From positions 1-16,461 of the forward strand of contig JAZSRN010000099.1 of the NCBI GenBank assembly GCA_045538535.1: DNA of 16,461 nucleotides, in the 5' to 3' direction. The stretch's first letter is position 1. The number at the start of each line of letters is the position of its first letter. The position numbers were made by a program, and so were the translations under genes. Below, in pieces: positions 1 through 7,400 of the stretch. The notes beneath the pieces were generated by a model. It worked only from the letters and a program-made list of their open reading frames with translations, did no database searches and was not told the origin of the DNA. This stretch comes from RUG14219 sp045538535 (GTDB taxonomy: Bacteria; Cyanobacteriota; Vampirovibrionia; Gastranaerophilales; Gastranaerophilaceae).

Positions 1-109
1 TATTCCCTTGTAGTAGTGAGCATCTTCAGGATTGTTAAGAATTGTAAAGTGTAAAAACTACACTATTGCTTGATTTTCGGAATTAATAAAAAAATATTAA
101 AACAATTTA
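1..109. other. Left-edge intergenic sequence, no supported gene
   Basis: No gene can be supported here. The + strand is open in frame 1 from the edge to a TAA at 52-54, and the - strand is open from about 57 off the edge, but neither has enough length or a recognisable family to call. A perfect 6-bp inverted repeat (AGTGTA at 48-53, TACACT at 59-64, loop of 5) could be the end of an upstream transcript, but it has no clear T-run. Confidence 0.3.
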
Positions 110-138
110 TTGACATTTAAAATAATGTATGCGATAAT
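110..138 (+). promoter_or_regulatory. Sigma70-type promoter for the 5' RNA
   Basis: The -35 box TTGACA (110-115) is a perfect consensus match, the spacer is exactly 17 nt, and the -10 box is GATAAT (133-138). Predicted transcription start is near 145. No open reading frame of useful length with a ribosome binding site follows before the terminator at 267-292, so this promoter seems to drive a short RNA. Confidence 0.6.
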
Positions 139-144
139 GAATGA

Positions 145-292
145 GTAAGATTTAAGTGTAGTCGAAACACTAAATATAAATAGTATAAATAGATTCATTA
201 ACCCCAAAACATATAAACTCCTAAATAATAAACACTAAAAGAGACCATTAGGATGCAGAAAACGACCCACTCATTCGTGAGTGGTTTTTTTT
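145..292 (+). ncRNA. Candidate small non-coding RNA, ~150 nt
   Basis: The unit is defined by a consensus promoter ending at 138 and a strong hairpin terminator ending at 292, with no convincing protein gene between them. Near the 5' end a small stem-loop can form (AGTGT and ACACT around a 7-nt loop). The middle is very A-rich and probably single stranded. A 23-codon frame starting at ATG 253 runs through the terminator and lacks a good ribosome binding site. I do not recognise a 6S, SRP, tmRNA or riboswitch architecture. Because a separate promoter for the pyrophosphatase gene lies downstream at 339-367, I favour an independent RNA, but a terminated leader of that gene is possible. Transcription is inferred only. 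Confidence 0.4.
267..292 (+). terminator. Rho-independent terminator of the 5' RNA
   Basis: A perfect 7-bp stem (CCACTCA 267-273, TGAGTGG 278-284) closes a TTCG tetraloop and is followed directly by eight T residues (285-292). This is a textbook intrinsic terminator on the + strand. Confidence 0.8.
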
Positions 293-338
293 ATGCGTAC
301 AATGCTGAATTTTACAAAAACTAATTATTGTAAAATTA

Positions 339-367
339 TTGTATATAATCAGAATTTACGCTATAAT
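339..367 (+). promoter_or_regulatory. Promoter of the pyrophosphatase gene
   Basis: A perfect -10 box TATAAT (362-367) is preceded, at a 17-nt spacing, by TTGTAT (339-344), a 4-of-6 match to the -35 consensus. Predicted start near 374 gives a short leader carrying the ribosome binding site at 388-394. A second TATAAT at 344-349 has no good -35 partner. Confidence 0.5.
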
Positions 368-400
368 ACAGAAGAAATGGTAATACGAAGGGAGATTATT

Positions 401-2821
401 ATGTTAAGAAAAATTCTTTCTCCAAAAGCTTTGTTAATTATGTTAATGACAATGCTTGTCGGAACATCTCCATCTTTTGCCGGAGAAGCTGATTTGGTAG
501 TGCCAAATATTCAAGCACTCAATCCTACAAGCTATGATTTACTTTTAATCGGGATGATTGTTTCTTTTGTAGGATTAATTTTTGGTTTTTGGAAATTTTT
601 AGAAATCAAAAAACTCAATGTTCACTCAGCAATGGCAGAAGTTGGAAACACAATTTTTGAAACTTGTAAGACATACCTTATTCAACAAGGTAAATTTTTA
701 TTTGTTTTAGAAGTTTTAATCGGTTTATGTATCGCATTTTATTTCGGATACTTGCAACACATGCCAATATCAAGCGTATTAATTATTCTTGCTTGGTCGG
801 TTATCGGTATTTTAGGTTCATACGGTGTTGCATGGTTTGGTATCAGAATGAACACATTAGCAAACTCCAGAACAGCATTTGCCGCACTAAAAGGCAACCC
901 CCTAAACATTATGAATATACCTTTAAAAGCAGGGATGAGTATTGGAGTTCTTTTAGTATCGGTTGAACTAATACTTATGCTAACAATTTTACTATTTGTT
1001 CCGGGCGAACTTGCAGGTGCTTGTTTTATCGGTTTTGCAATTGGTGAATCTCTTGGCGCATCTGCACTAAGAGTAGCGGGCGGAATTTTCACAAAAATAG
1101 CAGACATTGGCTCAGACTTGATGAAAATCCAATTCGGTATCAAAGAAGATGACCCTAGAAACCCTGGTGTAATTGCCGATTGTACCGGTGACAACGCAGG
1201 CGATTCAATAGGGCCAACTGCAGATGGTTTTGAAACGTATGGCGTAACCGGTGTTGCACTTGTTTCATTTATATTGTTAGGAGTTCATGACGCGGCAATG
1301 CAAGTACATTTGCTTGCTTGGATATTTATTATGAGATATCTAATGATTGTTACATCTGTTGTTGCGTACTGGTTTAACGGCTTAATCGACAAAATCTATG
1401 CCAAAAAGACGGCCAAGTTCGATTTTGAACAACCACTTACAAATTTAGTTTGGTTAACATCAATATTATCAATAATTATGACATTTTCAGTCAGCCATTG
1501 GTTACTTGCAGATTTAGGCAACAACTTGTGGTTAATATTGTCATTAATTATTTCTTGCGGAACATTAGGCGCAGCCTTAATTCCCGAATTTACAAAAATA
1601 TTCACTTCACCAAAAGCAAAACATACCGCAGAAGTTGTTACAGCTTCACGTGAAGGCGGAGCTTCATTAACAATCCTTTCTGGTATCGTTGCCGGTAATT
1701 TCTCCGGTTTCTGGATTGGTATGGTTATCGTAGCGCTAATGGCTTTATCCTACGTTGCAAGCAACTACATTCCGGATACGGTAATGATTTATCCTTCAGT
1801 ATTTGCGTTTGGGCTTGTTGCCTTCGGATTCTTAGGTATGGGCCCTGTAACAATTGCCGTTGACTCATACGGACCGGTAACGGATAATGCGCAATCAGTT
1901 TACGAATTGTCTCTAATCGAAGAAATTCCAAATATTAAAGACGAAATCAAAAAAGAATTTGATTTTGATGCAAATTTCGATGACGCAAAACGTTATCTTG
2001 AAGAAAATGACGGTGCAGGTAATACTTTCAAAGCAACGTCAAAACCGGTATTAATCGGAACTGCCGTTGTTGGCGCAACCACAATGATTTTCTCATTGAT
2101 ATTGGTTATCCAAAACACCTTAAACATTTCACCGGAATCTGTATTGAATTTGCTAAATCCATACACATTACTCGGGTTATTAACCGGAGGCGCAGTAATT
2201 TACTGGTTCTCAGGAGCTTCAATGCAAGCCGTTACAACCGGTGCTTATTCTGCAACTGAATACATTAAAGACAACATCAAACTTGATGACGCAAATTCAA
2301 AAAGTGCAAATGTTGCAAATTCAAAAGAAGTTGTGAAAATTTGTACTCAATACGCTCAAAAAGGTATGTTTAATATCTTTATCGCATTATTTGCGTTCGC
2401 ATTGGCACTAGCATTTTTATCATCCCCGGTAACAAGCAATGAACCGGTTTCTTTCTTTGTTAGTTACCTAATTGCCATTGCAGTATTTGGCCTATTCCAA
2501 GCCGTATTTATGGCAAACGCAGGTGGATGCTGGGATAATGCAAAGAAAATTGTTGAAGTAGATTTGGCAGAAAAAGGAACACCTCTACATGAAGCTACTG
2601 TTGTTGGTGACACTGTAGGTGATCCGTTCAAAGATACATCTTCAGTTGCAATGAATCCGATTATCAAATTTACAACATTATTCGGCCTACTAGCTATGGA
2701 AATCGCTATCAATGAATCATTTAGAGATAGTGCACAAATCGCGGGTTGGATATTCCTTGTAATCGCATTGATTTTCGTGATTCGTTCATTCTACGCAATG
2801 AGAATCCCATCAAGCAAATAA
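401..2821 (+). CDS. hppA: Membrane-bound ion-translocating pyrophosphatase
   Basis: This integral membrane pyrophosphatase (806 aa) couples PPi hydrolysis to ion pumping across the inner membrane. Family signatures: EDDPRNPGVIAD (249-260) running into GDNAGDS (263-269) and ADGFETYG (274-281), GNTFKATSK (540-548), GGCWDNAKK near 708 and VVGDTVGDPFKDTSS near 733, which supply the Mg-PPi-binding Asp and Lys residues. Lys544 occupies the Ala/Lys site that in this family separates K+-dependent (Ala) from K+-independent (Lys) enzymes, so a K+-independent proton pump is most likely. Residues 1-27 look like a signal peptide ending SPSFA, an extension before the usual first helix. The wording of the active-site loop departs from the common DNVGDNVGDCAG form and suggests a divergent subfamily. 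I chose ATG 401 because AAGGGAG sits 6 nt upstream; in-frame codons back to 281 lack this and overlap a terminator. Confidence 0.95.
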   Translation: MLRKILSPKALLIMLMTMLVGTSPSFAGEADLVVPNIQALNPTSYDLLLIGMIVSFVGLIFGFWKFLEIKKLNVHSAMAEVGNTIFETCKTYLIQQGKFLFVLEVLIGLCIAFYFGYLQHMPISSVLIILAWSVIGILGSYGVAWFGIRMNTLANSRTAFAALKGNPLNIMNIPLKAGMSIGVLLVSVELILMLTILLFVPGELAGACFIGFAIGESLGASALRVAGGIFTKIADIGSDLMKIQFGIKEDDPRNPGVIADCTGDNAGDSIGPTADGFETYGVTGVALVSFILLGVHDAAMQVHLLAWIFIMRYLMIVTSVVAYWFNGLIDKIYAKKTAKFDFEQPLTNLVWLTSILSIIMTFSVSHWLLADLGNNLWLILSLIISCGTLGAALIPEFTKIFTSPKAKHTAEVVTASREGGASLTILSGIVAGNFSGFWIGMVIVALMALSYVASNYIPDTVMIYPSVFAFGLVAFGFLGMGPVTIAVDSYGPVTDNAQSVYELSLIEEIPNIKDEIKKEFDFDANFDDAKRYLEENDGAGNTFKATSKPVLIGTAVVGATTMIFSLILVIQNTLNISPESVLNLLNPYTLLGLLTGGAVIYWFSGASMQAVTTGAYSATEYIKDNIKLDDANSKSANVANSKEVVKICTQYAQKGMFNIFIALFAFALALAFLSSPVTSNEPVSFFVSYLIAIAVFGLFQAVFMANAGGCWDNAKKIVEVDLAEKGTPLHEATVVGDTVGDPFKDTSSVAMNPIIKFTTLFGLLAMEIAINESFRDSAQIAGWIFLVIALIFVIRSFYAMRIPSSK

Positions 2822-2834
2822 TAAAACAAATTTT

Positions 2835-2863
2835 CGGCGGGTTTTATAACCCGCCGATTTTTT
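2835..2863 (+). terminator. Terminator after hppA
   Basis: A 9-bp GC-rich perfect stem (CGGCGGGTT 2835-2843, AACCCGCCG 2848-2856) has a 4-nt loop and is followed by six T residues. It ends the pyrophosphatase transcript. On the other strand the stem is followed only by AAAATTTG, so it is a weak candidate for ending the converging operon. Confidence 0.85.
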
Positions 2864-2878
2864 ATTGCCTTTTAATAT

Positions 2879-4195
2879 TTATTTATCCTTTTCATTTAAA
2901 ATTACTGAAGCGATTGCTATCATAAGCCAAAAAATAAATTGTATTTGTGGCCTAAAAAATACTGTATCAACAATTCCATGAACCATTACTCCACTAACTG
3001 AAACAAGAGCACCGGACACAAAAATAATATCTCGAACATTATCCGACTTTAATATATATTTCAAAGCTTGAACAATCAAACATAACAAAAAACCGACAAA
3101 TGCAAATAGCGCAAAAATACCACTTTCTACTGCCGTTTCAAGGTAAATATTATAAGCACTTAATGCATCAAAACCCGTACGCATATAAAGCCCATAAATT
3201 TCTCTAAAATTTTGGTTTCCAACCCCAATCCCTAACAACCAATTATCTTTAAACATTTGCCAAGAGGATTGATAAACATTAAAACGAAAAGAGTTTGAAG
3301 AATCCTTTCGCATAGCAAAAATAGAAAAAATACGAGCACGCAACGAAGCCGAAGCTAATATTGCAAAAGTTGCCAGCACGCAACAAAACCCGACGATTGA
3401 TAAATATAATTTTTTATAAGATTTCCATAAAAACTTGGCAGAAATCAAAAATGCTATCCCGACCATTGCAACAAAGGCAAGGTACGCCCCTCTGCAACCG
3501 GTTGCAAATAGCGTCATACCCGCAAACAAAGCTACTATTAACCAAGCAATTGACGACTTATATTTTTTAATAACAAAATTGTAAACCGACATACAAAATA
3601 ATGTCGGCAATCCCACGACAAAATATCCACCCAAAAGATTTGGATTATAAGGCTTCAATGTTCCATAAACTCTTGTCATAATTTGTTCCGGATTTAACGA
3701 CGAAACGTCTTGCCAAGTTGAAATTTCAGCAATTTTTGCATTACTTTGTAAAAAGCCAACCACTGATTCAAAACATAAACAAACACCGACAAGCCCGAAC
3801 ATAAACGGAATTTTATCTTTATTGTCTTTAAGATAAACAACCAAAGAAGAATAAAACCCTATATAAGTAAGAGTTTTCAAAAACCCTTTCAAACTAAAAA
3901 GAAAAAGAGTTGAACCAAAAACGCTAACAATTACCAACATAAAATATGCAAGCAAAAATATTTCAAATCCTCTACAAGAAACACTCTGTTTTGGAGTCGT
4001 CAACAATTTCATGCCGGTCAAAAATATCGTAATTAGTGCAACAAAACCGATTACATCAGAAGACATAACAAGCGAAAGCAAATAAACTCCCACAATTGAC
4101 ACGAAAATCAGTTTGTCTATATAAGTTAAAAACAAACTGTTCTCATATAAATATTTCGTTTTTTCTTGAGTAAATTGTAAAAATTTATTGAACAT
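2879..4195 (-). CDS. O-antigen ligase / IctB-like membrane protein
   Basis: A 438-residue polytopic inner-membrane protein with roughly 10-12 hydrophobic helices and a longer loop in its second half. Recognisable family elements are RVYGTLKPYNPNLLGGY in the middle, the short arginine motif TGCRGAYLAF, and HGIVDTVFFRPQIQFIFWL near the C terminus. These match the Wzy/WaaL O-antigen ligase superfamily and in particular the cyanobacterial IctB branch. Members join or polymerise lipid-linked glycans at the periplasmic face; the bicarbonate-transport role once given to IctB is not supported by this context. It is the last gene of the operon with the heptose kinase. Its ATG lies inside the end of the DUF4330 gene (11-nt overlap) with no clear Shine-Dalgarno, so translational coupling is likely. 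Substrate is unknown. Confidence 0.8.
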   Translation of the reverse strand: MFNKFLQFTQEKTKYLYENSLFLTYIDKLIFVSIVGVYLLSLVMSSDVIGFVALITIFLTGMKLLTTPKQSVSCRGFEIFLLAYFMLVIVSVFGSTLFLFSLKGFLKTLTYIGFYSSLVVYLKDNKDKIPFMFGLVGVCLCFESVVGFLQSNAKIAEISTWQDVSSLNPEQIMTRVYGTLKPYNPNLLGGYFVVGLPTLFCMSVYNFVIKKYKSSIAWLIVALFAGMTLFATGCRGAYLAFVAMVGIAFLISAKFLWKSYKKLYLSIVGFCCVLATFAILASASLRARIFSIFAMRKDSSNSFRFNVYQSSWQMFKDNWLLGIGVGNQNFREIYGLYMRTGFDALSAYNIYLETAVESGIFALFAFVGFLLCLIVQALKYILKSDNVRDIIFVSGALVSVSGVMVHGIVDTVFFRPQIQFIFWLMIAIASVILNEKDK

Positions 4196-4751
4196 CGTTA
4201 TTTTGATTTAGAACTTTATCTTCGACATTATGCATCAATTTTAAATCTGAAACCGTACCGTTAAATTTGTAATCCTTGCCTTCCAAAGTAATAGGAAGTC
4301 CCATTTTAATTTTGTTACCGCCAACTACAGCTCCGTCTTTAGTAATTTTTGCAACATCAGACAACTGAACGGTTAAATCATACATATTTGCTTGTGAAAC
4401 ATCGTCAACTACCATAACATTTTTACTATTAAACATTGGAAGAACAACTTTTTTACGTTCAGCTTTTACTCCCAATATTTCCAAATCAGTATACGGAACA
4501 TTTCTAATACTAATAAAAGTTTTATCACCTTGTCGTATCGGATTTTCGGTACCCGTTAAAGTTGCACCACGAATAAACACTTCAAATGAAATTTTTGAAG
4601 TTGCTTCAATCTGCTTTGACGCAGTTTGGCGAACGTTTTTAAATGTTAAAAACCCAACGATTAATGTTAATATCACGCCTACCAAGATTATAGTTTCAAC
4701 CGGTTTAACTTTTTTAAAAACATCCTTTAAGTTTTCAAAATTTATTTTCAT
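4185..4751 (-). CDS. DUF4330 family membrane-anchored protein
   Basis: A 188-residue protein with a basic N terminus, one membrane helix at about residues 19-38 (ETIILVGVILTLIVGFLTF) and a soluble, probably periplasmic, mostly beta domain. The domain looks like DUF4330, found in cyanobacteria and relatives and of unknown biochemical role. There are no catalytic-looking motifs. A strong ribosome binding site (AGGAGAG, 5 nt before the ATG) starts it 21 nt after the heptose-kinase stop, and it overlaps the ligase gene by 11 nt, so the three are one transcript. The position suggests an accessory role in glycan assembly or export, by inference only. Confidence 0.7.
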   Translation of the reverse strand: MKINFENLKDVFKKVKPVETIILVGVILTLIVGFLTFKNVRQTASKQIEATSKISFEVFIRGATLTGTENPIRQGDKTFISIRNVPYTDLEILGVKAERKKVVLPMFNSKNVMVVDDVSQANMYDLTVQLSDVAKITKDGAVVGGNKIKMGLPITLEGKDYKFNGTVSDLKLMHNVEDKVLNQNNDVQ

Positions 4752-4772
4752 ATTTTCTCTCCTATCCGAACG

Positions 4773-5777
4773 CTATAGAGTTTCTACAGCATCCAATAAT
4801 TGATTAATAGTAGTAGTTGCGCAACCAAATTGTTTAACAACAATACTTGCGGCAATATTACCGATAAGCGCAGCACTTACCGGATCTGCTCCGGCTGCTA
4901 AAGCCAATGAATAAACTGCCGTAACAGTATCTCCCGCACCGGTAACATCAAAAACTTCTGACTTGTTAAACACAGGGATTTTTGTATAATTCCCTTGCGG
5001 ACAAGTCACAAACATACCGTCCGCACCACAAGTGATTAGTATTGATTTTGCTTGGGTTTCTTTTAGCAATTTATCACCCGCTCTTTTCAAATCATCCTCT
5101 GTCTCAATAAAAAACCCCACCGATTTTTGAGTATCCGGAAGATTTGGAGTCATTGAAGTTACATTCTTGTATTTATGCAAATCTTTTTGCGCATCAACAA
5201 CTACAACTTTATTATATTTATTACACAATTCAATAGTTTTGGCGATAACATTTTCAGTTAACGCTCCGATGTGATAATCCGAAAGAATTACCGCATCATG
5301 CTCTTTAATTGCTTCGTCCAACACATTTAAAATTCTTTCTTCAGTCTCCGACGAAATTACCTCATTAGTCTGTCTATCAACTCTAACAATTTGTTGGGTT
5401 ATCGAAGTTGTAATAGAACCGGAGATACGAGTTTTAGTAGTTGTTTTACGTGATGAATCTTTCAGCAAATATTTTGTATTAATTCCGGCTAAACGAAAGG
5501 CCTCAAACATTTGCCCGGACTGATAATCATCGCCACAAACTCCACAAACACTAACTTTCCCGCCATTTAAAGTTGCAACGTTATGAGCAGCATTTGACGC
5601 GCCTCCAAGAATAATTTTTGTGTGCGTATGTTGCAATATCAAAACGGGAGCTTCACGCGAAATTCTTTCAGCATCACCGTATATCATTTCGTCTATAGCT
5701 AAATCACCAACCACCAAAACCTTGGGTTCTGCAAGTTTCTTTATATAAGAAACTAATTGTTCTTTATTTATATTCAT
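4773..5777 (-). CDS. D-glycero-beta-D-manno-heptose-7-phosphate kinase (PfkB family)
   Basis: This ribokinase/PfkB-fold sugar kinase (334 aa) matches the first domain of HldE/RfaE, which phosphorylates heptose 7-phosphate at C1 on the way to ADP-heptose for lipopolysaccharide. The N terminus has VLVVGDLAIDEMIYG and the family phrase ERISREAPVLIL, then GGASNAAHNVATLNG for substrate binding. The C-terminal signature DVTGAGDTVTAVYSLAL places the catalytic Asp near residue 283. The nucleotidyltransferase domain fused in E. coli HldE is absent, so a separate HldC-type enzyme should exist elsewhere. I chose ATG 5777 with AAGGA 9 nt upstream; a TTG two codons earlier (5783) is possible. It heads the operon with DUF4330 and ligase genes and has its own promoter at 5801-5829. 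Confidence 0.85.
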   Translation of the reverse strand: MNINKEQLVSYIKKLAEPKVLVVGDLAIDEMIYGDAERISREAPVLILQHTHTKIILGGASNAAHNVATLNGGKVSVCGVCGDDYQSGQMFEAFRLAGINTKYLLKDSSRKTTTKTRISGSITTSITQQIVRVDRQTNEVISSETEERILNVLDEAIKEHDAVILSDYHIGALTENVIAKTIELCNKYNKVVVVDAQKDLHKYKNVTSMTPNLPDTQKSVGFFIETEDDLKRAGDKLLKETQAKSILITCGADGMFVTCPQGNYTKIPVFNKSEVFDVTGAGDTVTAVYSLALAAGADPVSAALIGNIAASIVVKQFGCATTTINQLLDAVETL

Positions 5778-5800
5778 AATCAAAAATCCTTATAGCAAGA

Positions 5801-5829
5801 ATTTTAACACAAACATGATTTTTTGACAA
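5801..5829 (-). promoter_or_regulatory. Promoter of the heptose kinase operon
   Basis: On the - strand TTGTCA (5829-5824) and TAAAAT (5806-5801) are separated by exactly 17 nt. The predicted start near 5794 leaves a very short leader, just enough for the AAGGA at 5792-5788. Confidence 0.55.
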
Positions 5830-5873
5830 AATTCAAAAACTATAAGGACTTACACAAACTTTTAAAAATACAA

Positions 5874-6008
5874 TTACATTGCAAATAGCATATACGCAAA
5901 GAAAAAGCACATTGAAATCGAACTCAACAAAAACCAAGTATGAATAACCGGATGCTGATAACTCCAAACTTCTTTTATTGTTTCTGCTGCACTTGTTATT
6001 ACTTGCAT
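5874..6008 (-). CDS. 44-residue single-pass membrane peptide
   Basis: A small protein starting MQVITSAAETIKEVWSY with one hydrophobic C-terminal helix (about residues 24-44, WFLLSSISMCFFFAYMLFAM). The start is chosen because GGAGAGAG lies a few nt before ATG 6008. The same frame stays open upstream to a GTG at 6080, which would add a basic stretch (MSKIDKRRKYNYKID), but that start has no good ribosome binding site. The gene is divergent from the U32 gene and 97 nt upstream of the heptose-kinase start codon on the same strand. I do not recognise a family. It might be a subunit of a membrane complex. Confidence that it is translated rests on the ribosome binding site and the well-formed helix. 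Confidence 0.5.
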   Translation of the reverse strand: MQVITSAAETIKEVWSYQHPVIHTWFLLSSISMCFFFAYMLFAM

Positions 6009-6088
6009 ATTGCTCTCTCCAAAAAACTGTCTATCAATTTTATAATTATATTTTCTACGTTTATCGATTTTTGACATCACCTAATTGG

Positions 6089-6117
6089 TTGATTATTTAT
6101 CTCCTTTAGGGTAATAT
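6089..6117 (+). promoter_or_regulatory. Promoter of the U32 gene, abutting its start codon
   Basis: TTGATT (6089-6094) and TAATAT (6112-6117) are 17 nt apart. The -10 box ends 7 nt before ATG 6125, so transcription should start at or within a base of the A of ATG, predicting a leaderless mRNA. Confidence 0.5.
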
Positions 6118-6124
6118 CCATGTT

Positions 6125-7387
6125 ATGAATAAACCAGAACTTTTAATGCCGGCGGGCAACTTGGAAAAACTGGAATATGCTATACGTTACGGAGCAGATG
6201 CCGTTTATTTAGGCGTAGTTGATTTTAGCTTAAGAGCAATGAGAAAAGGAAGTCTCATTACAATGGACAACCTAAAAGAAGCAGTTGATTTGGCACACTC
6301 TCTCAATGCTAAAGCTTATGTTACTTTAAATATTTTTGCATTTAATAATGATATAAAATTATTGGAAAATTGCTTGCATATATTCAAAAATGCAAGTCCG
6401 GACGCATTTATTGTTAGTGACTTTGGAATTTTTAATCTACTACAAGAAAAAATTCCTGAAATTCCTATTCACGTAAGCACACAAACAAACACTCTTAACT
6501 ACGAAGCCGTAAAATTCTGGAAGAAACTTGGCGCCCAAAGAGTTATTTTAGCCAGAGAACTTTCTATTGAAGATATTGCAAAAATAAAAAAAGAAGTACC
6601 GGATGTAGAAATTGAAAACTTCATTCATGGCGCGCAATGTATGTCTTTTTCCGGAAGATGCCTACTAAGTGACTATTTCACAGACGGCGAAAGAGGCGCA
6701 AATCATGGAAATTGTTCCCAACCTTGCCGTTGGAGTTATGAACTTGTTGCTAAAGACAGAGAAAATACCTCTTGTGAAATTATAGAAACCGAACGAGGCT
6801 CACACATTATGAGTACCAAGGATTTATGTCTGGTTAAATACTTGCCGGAACTAATTCAATCGGGCACAAATTCACTCAAGGTTGAAGGACGAACAAAAAG
6901 CCTTTATTATGTGTCGGCAGTTGCAAAAGCTTACAGACAAGCAATTGATGAAGCTTTTGAAAACCCAAACGCGGATATGAACAAGTATTTTGAAGAGCTT
7001 TTAAAAGTCGGTAACAGAGGTTATACAACCGGATTTGCACTCGGCAAACACCCATCTGACGGTTATAGTCACGACATCTCAAGCGGATTGGCGGGGGCAG
7101 ATTTCTTATTTGAATTTTTAAAAGAAACAAAAACATTTGCAAATGACACATATTTTAAAGTCAAAATCAAAAATAAAACACATATCAATGACGAAATCGA
7201 AATTATCACACCAAAAGAACAATTTACGACAAATGTTCTTGCGATAAAAGACGAAAATGGAGATGAACTGGGACTTGGAAATACAAATGATGAAATTTAT
7301 ATGAGATTTTCCACTAACCCTATTGACTATAAATACGCCTTAGCAAGAACAATCGGCATTAAAGAGAACAAAAAACAACAAATCTAG
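6125..7387 (+). CDS. U32 family protein, TrhP/YegQ-like tRNA hydroxylation factor
   Basis: A 420-residue U32 'peptidase' family protein. It begins PELLMPAGNLEKLEYAIRYG, typical of the TIM-barrel N domain, and carries the family signature ENFIHGAQCMSFSGRCLLS (164-182) followed by GNCSQPCRW. Cys172, Cys179, Cys197 and Cys201 match the four-cysteine arrangement thought to hold an iron-sulfur cluster in this family. Length and the C-terminal beta domain fit TrhP (YegQ), which with prephenate forms 5-hydroxyuridine at tRNA position 34, better than the longer RlhA, which acts on rRNA. Protease activity is not established for these members. The only AGGG upstream is 13 nt from the ATG, too far for good pairing; the ATG at 6120 runs into TGA after one codon. 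It is followed 13 nt later by the YqeG-like gene. Confidence 0.85.
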   Translation: MNKPELLMPAGNLEKLEYAIRYGADAVYLGVVDFSLRAMRKGSLITMDNLKEAVDLAHSLNAKAYVTLNIFAFNNDIKLLENCLHIFKNASPDAFIVSDFGIFNLLQEKIPEIPIHVSTQTNTLNYEAVKFWKKLGAQRVILARELSIEDIAKIKKEVPDVEIENFIHGAQCMSFSGRCLLSDYFTDGERGANHGNCSQPCRWSYELVAKDRENTSCEIIETERGSHIMSTKDLCLVKYLPELIQSGTNSLKVEGRTKSLYYVSAVAKAYRQAIDEAFENPNADMNKYFEELLKVGNRGYTTGFALGKHPSDGYSHDISSGLAGADFLFEFLKETKTFANDTYFKVKIKNKTHINDEIEIITPKEQFTTNVLAIKDENGDELGLGNTNDEIYMRFSTNPIDYKYALARTIGIKENKKQQI

Positions 7388-7400
7388 AATAGAGGGAAAA

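Noticed and set aside
1..57. Short open frames at the left edge on both strands
   Set aside because: They are cut by the window edge, too short to identify, and there is no clear start codon or ribosome binding site.
139..276. Possible antiterminator pairing of GAATGAGT (139-146) with the terminator arm ACTCATTC (269-276)
   Set aside because: The predicted transcription start is near 145, so most of the upstream copy would not be in the RNA. The match is probably chance.
253..324. 23-codon frame beginning at ATG 253
   Set aside because: It runs straight through a strong terminator hairpin and has no properly spaced ribosome binding site.
281..400. A 40-codon upstream extension of the pyrophosphatase reading frame
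   Set aside because: It begins inside the terminator stem at 267-292, crosses the likely promoter, and lacks a ribosome binding site, whereas ATG 401 has one and yields a signal-like N terminus.
739..1194. 151-residue - strand frame inside hppA
   Set aside because: It is the antisense shadow of a strongly conserved membrane protein gene, without its own start signals.
6009..6080. Longer 68-residue version of the small membrane peptide
   Set aside because: The GTG/ATG near 6080 has no good ribosome binding site, while GGAGAGAG lies just before ATG 6008.
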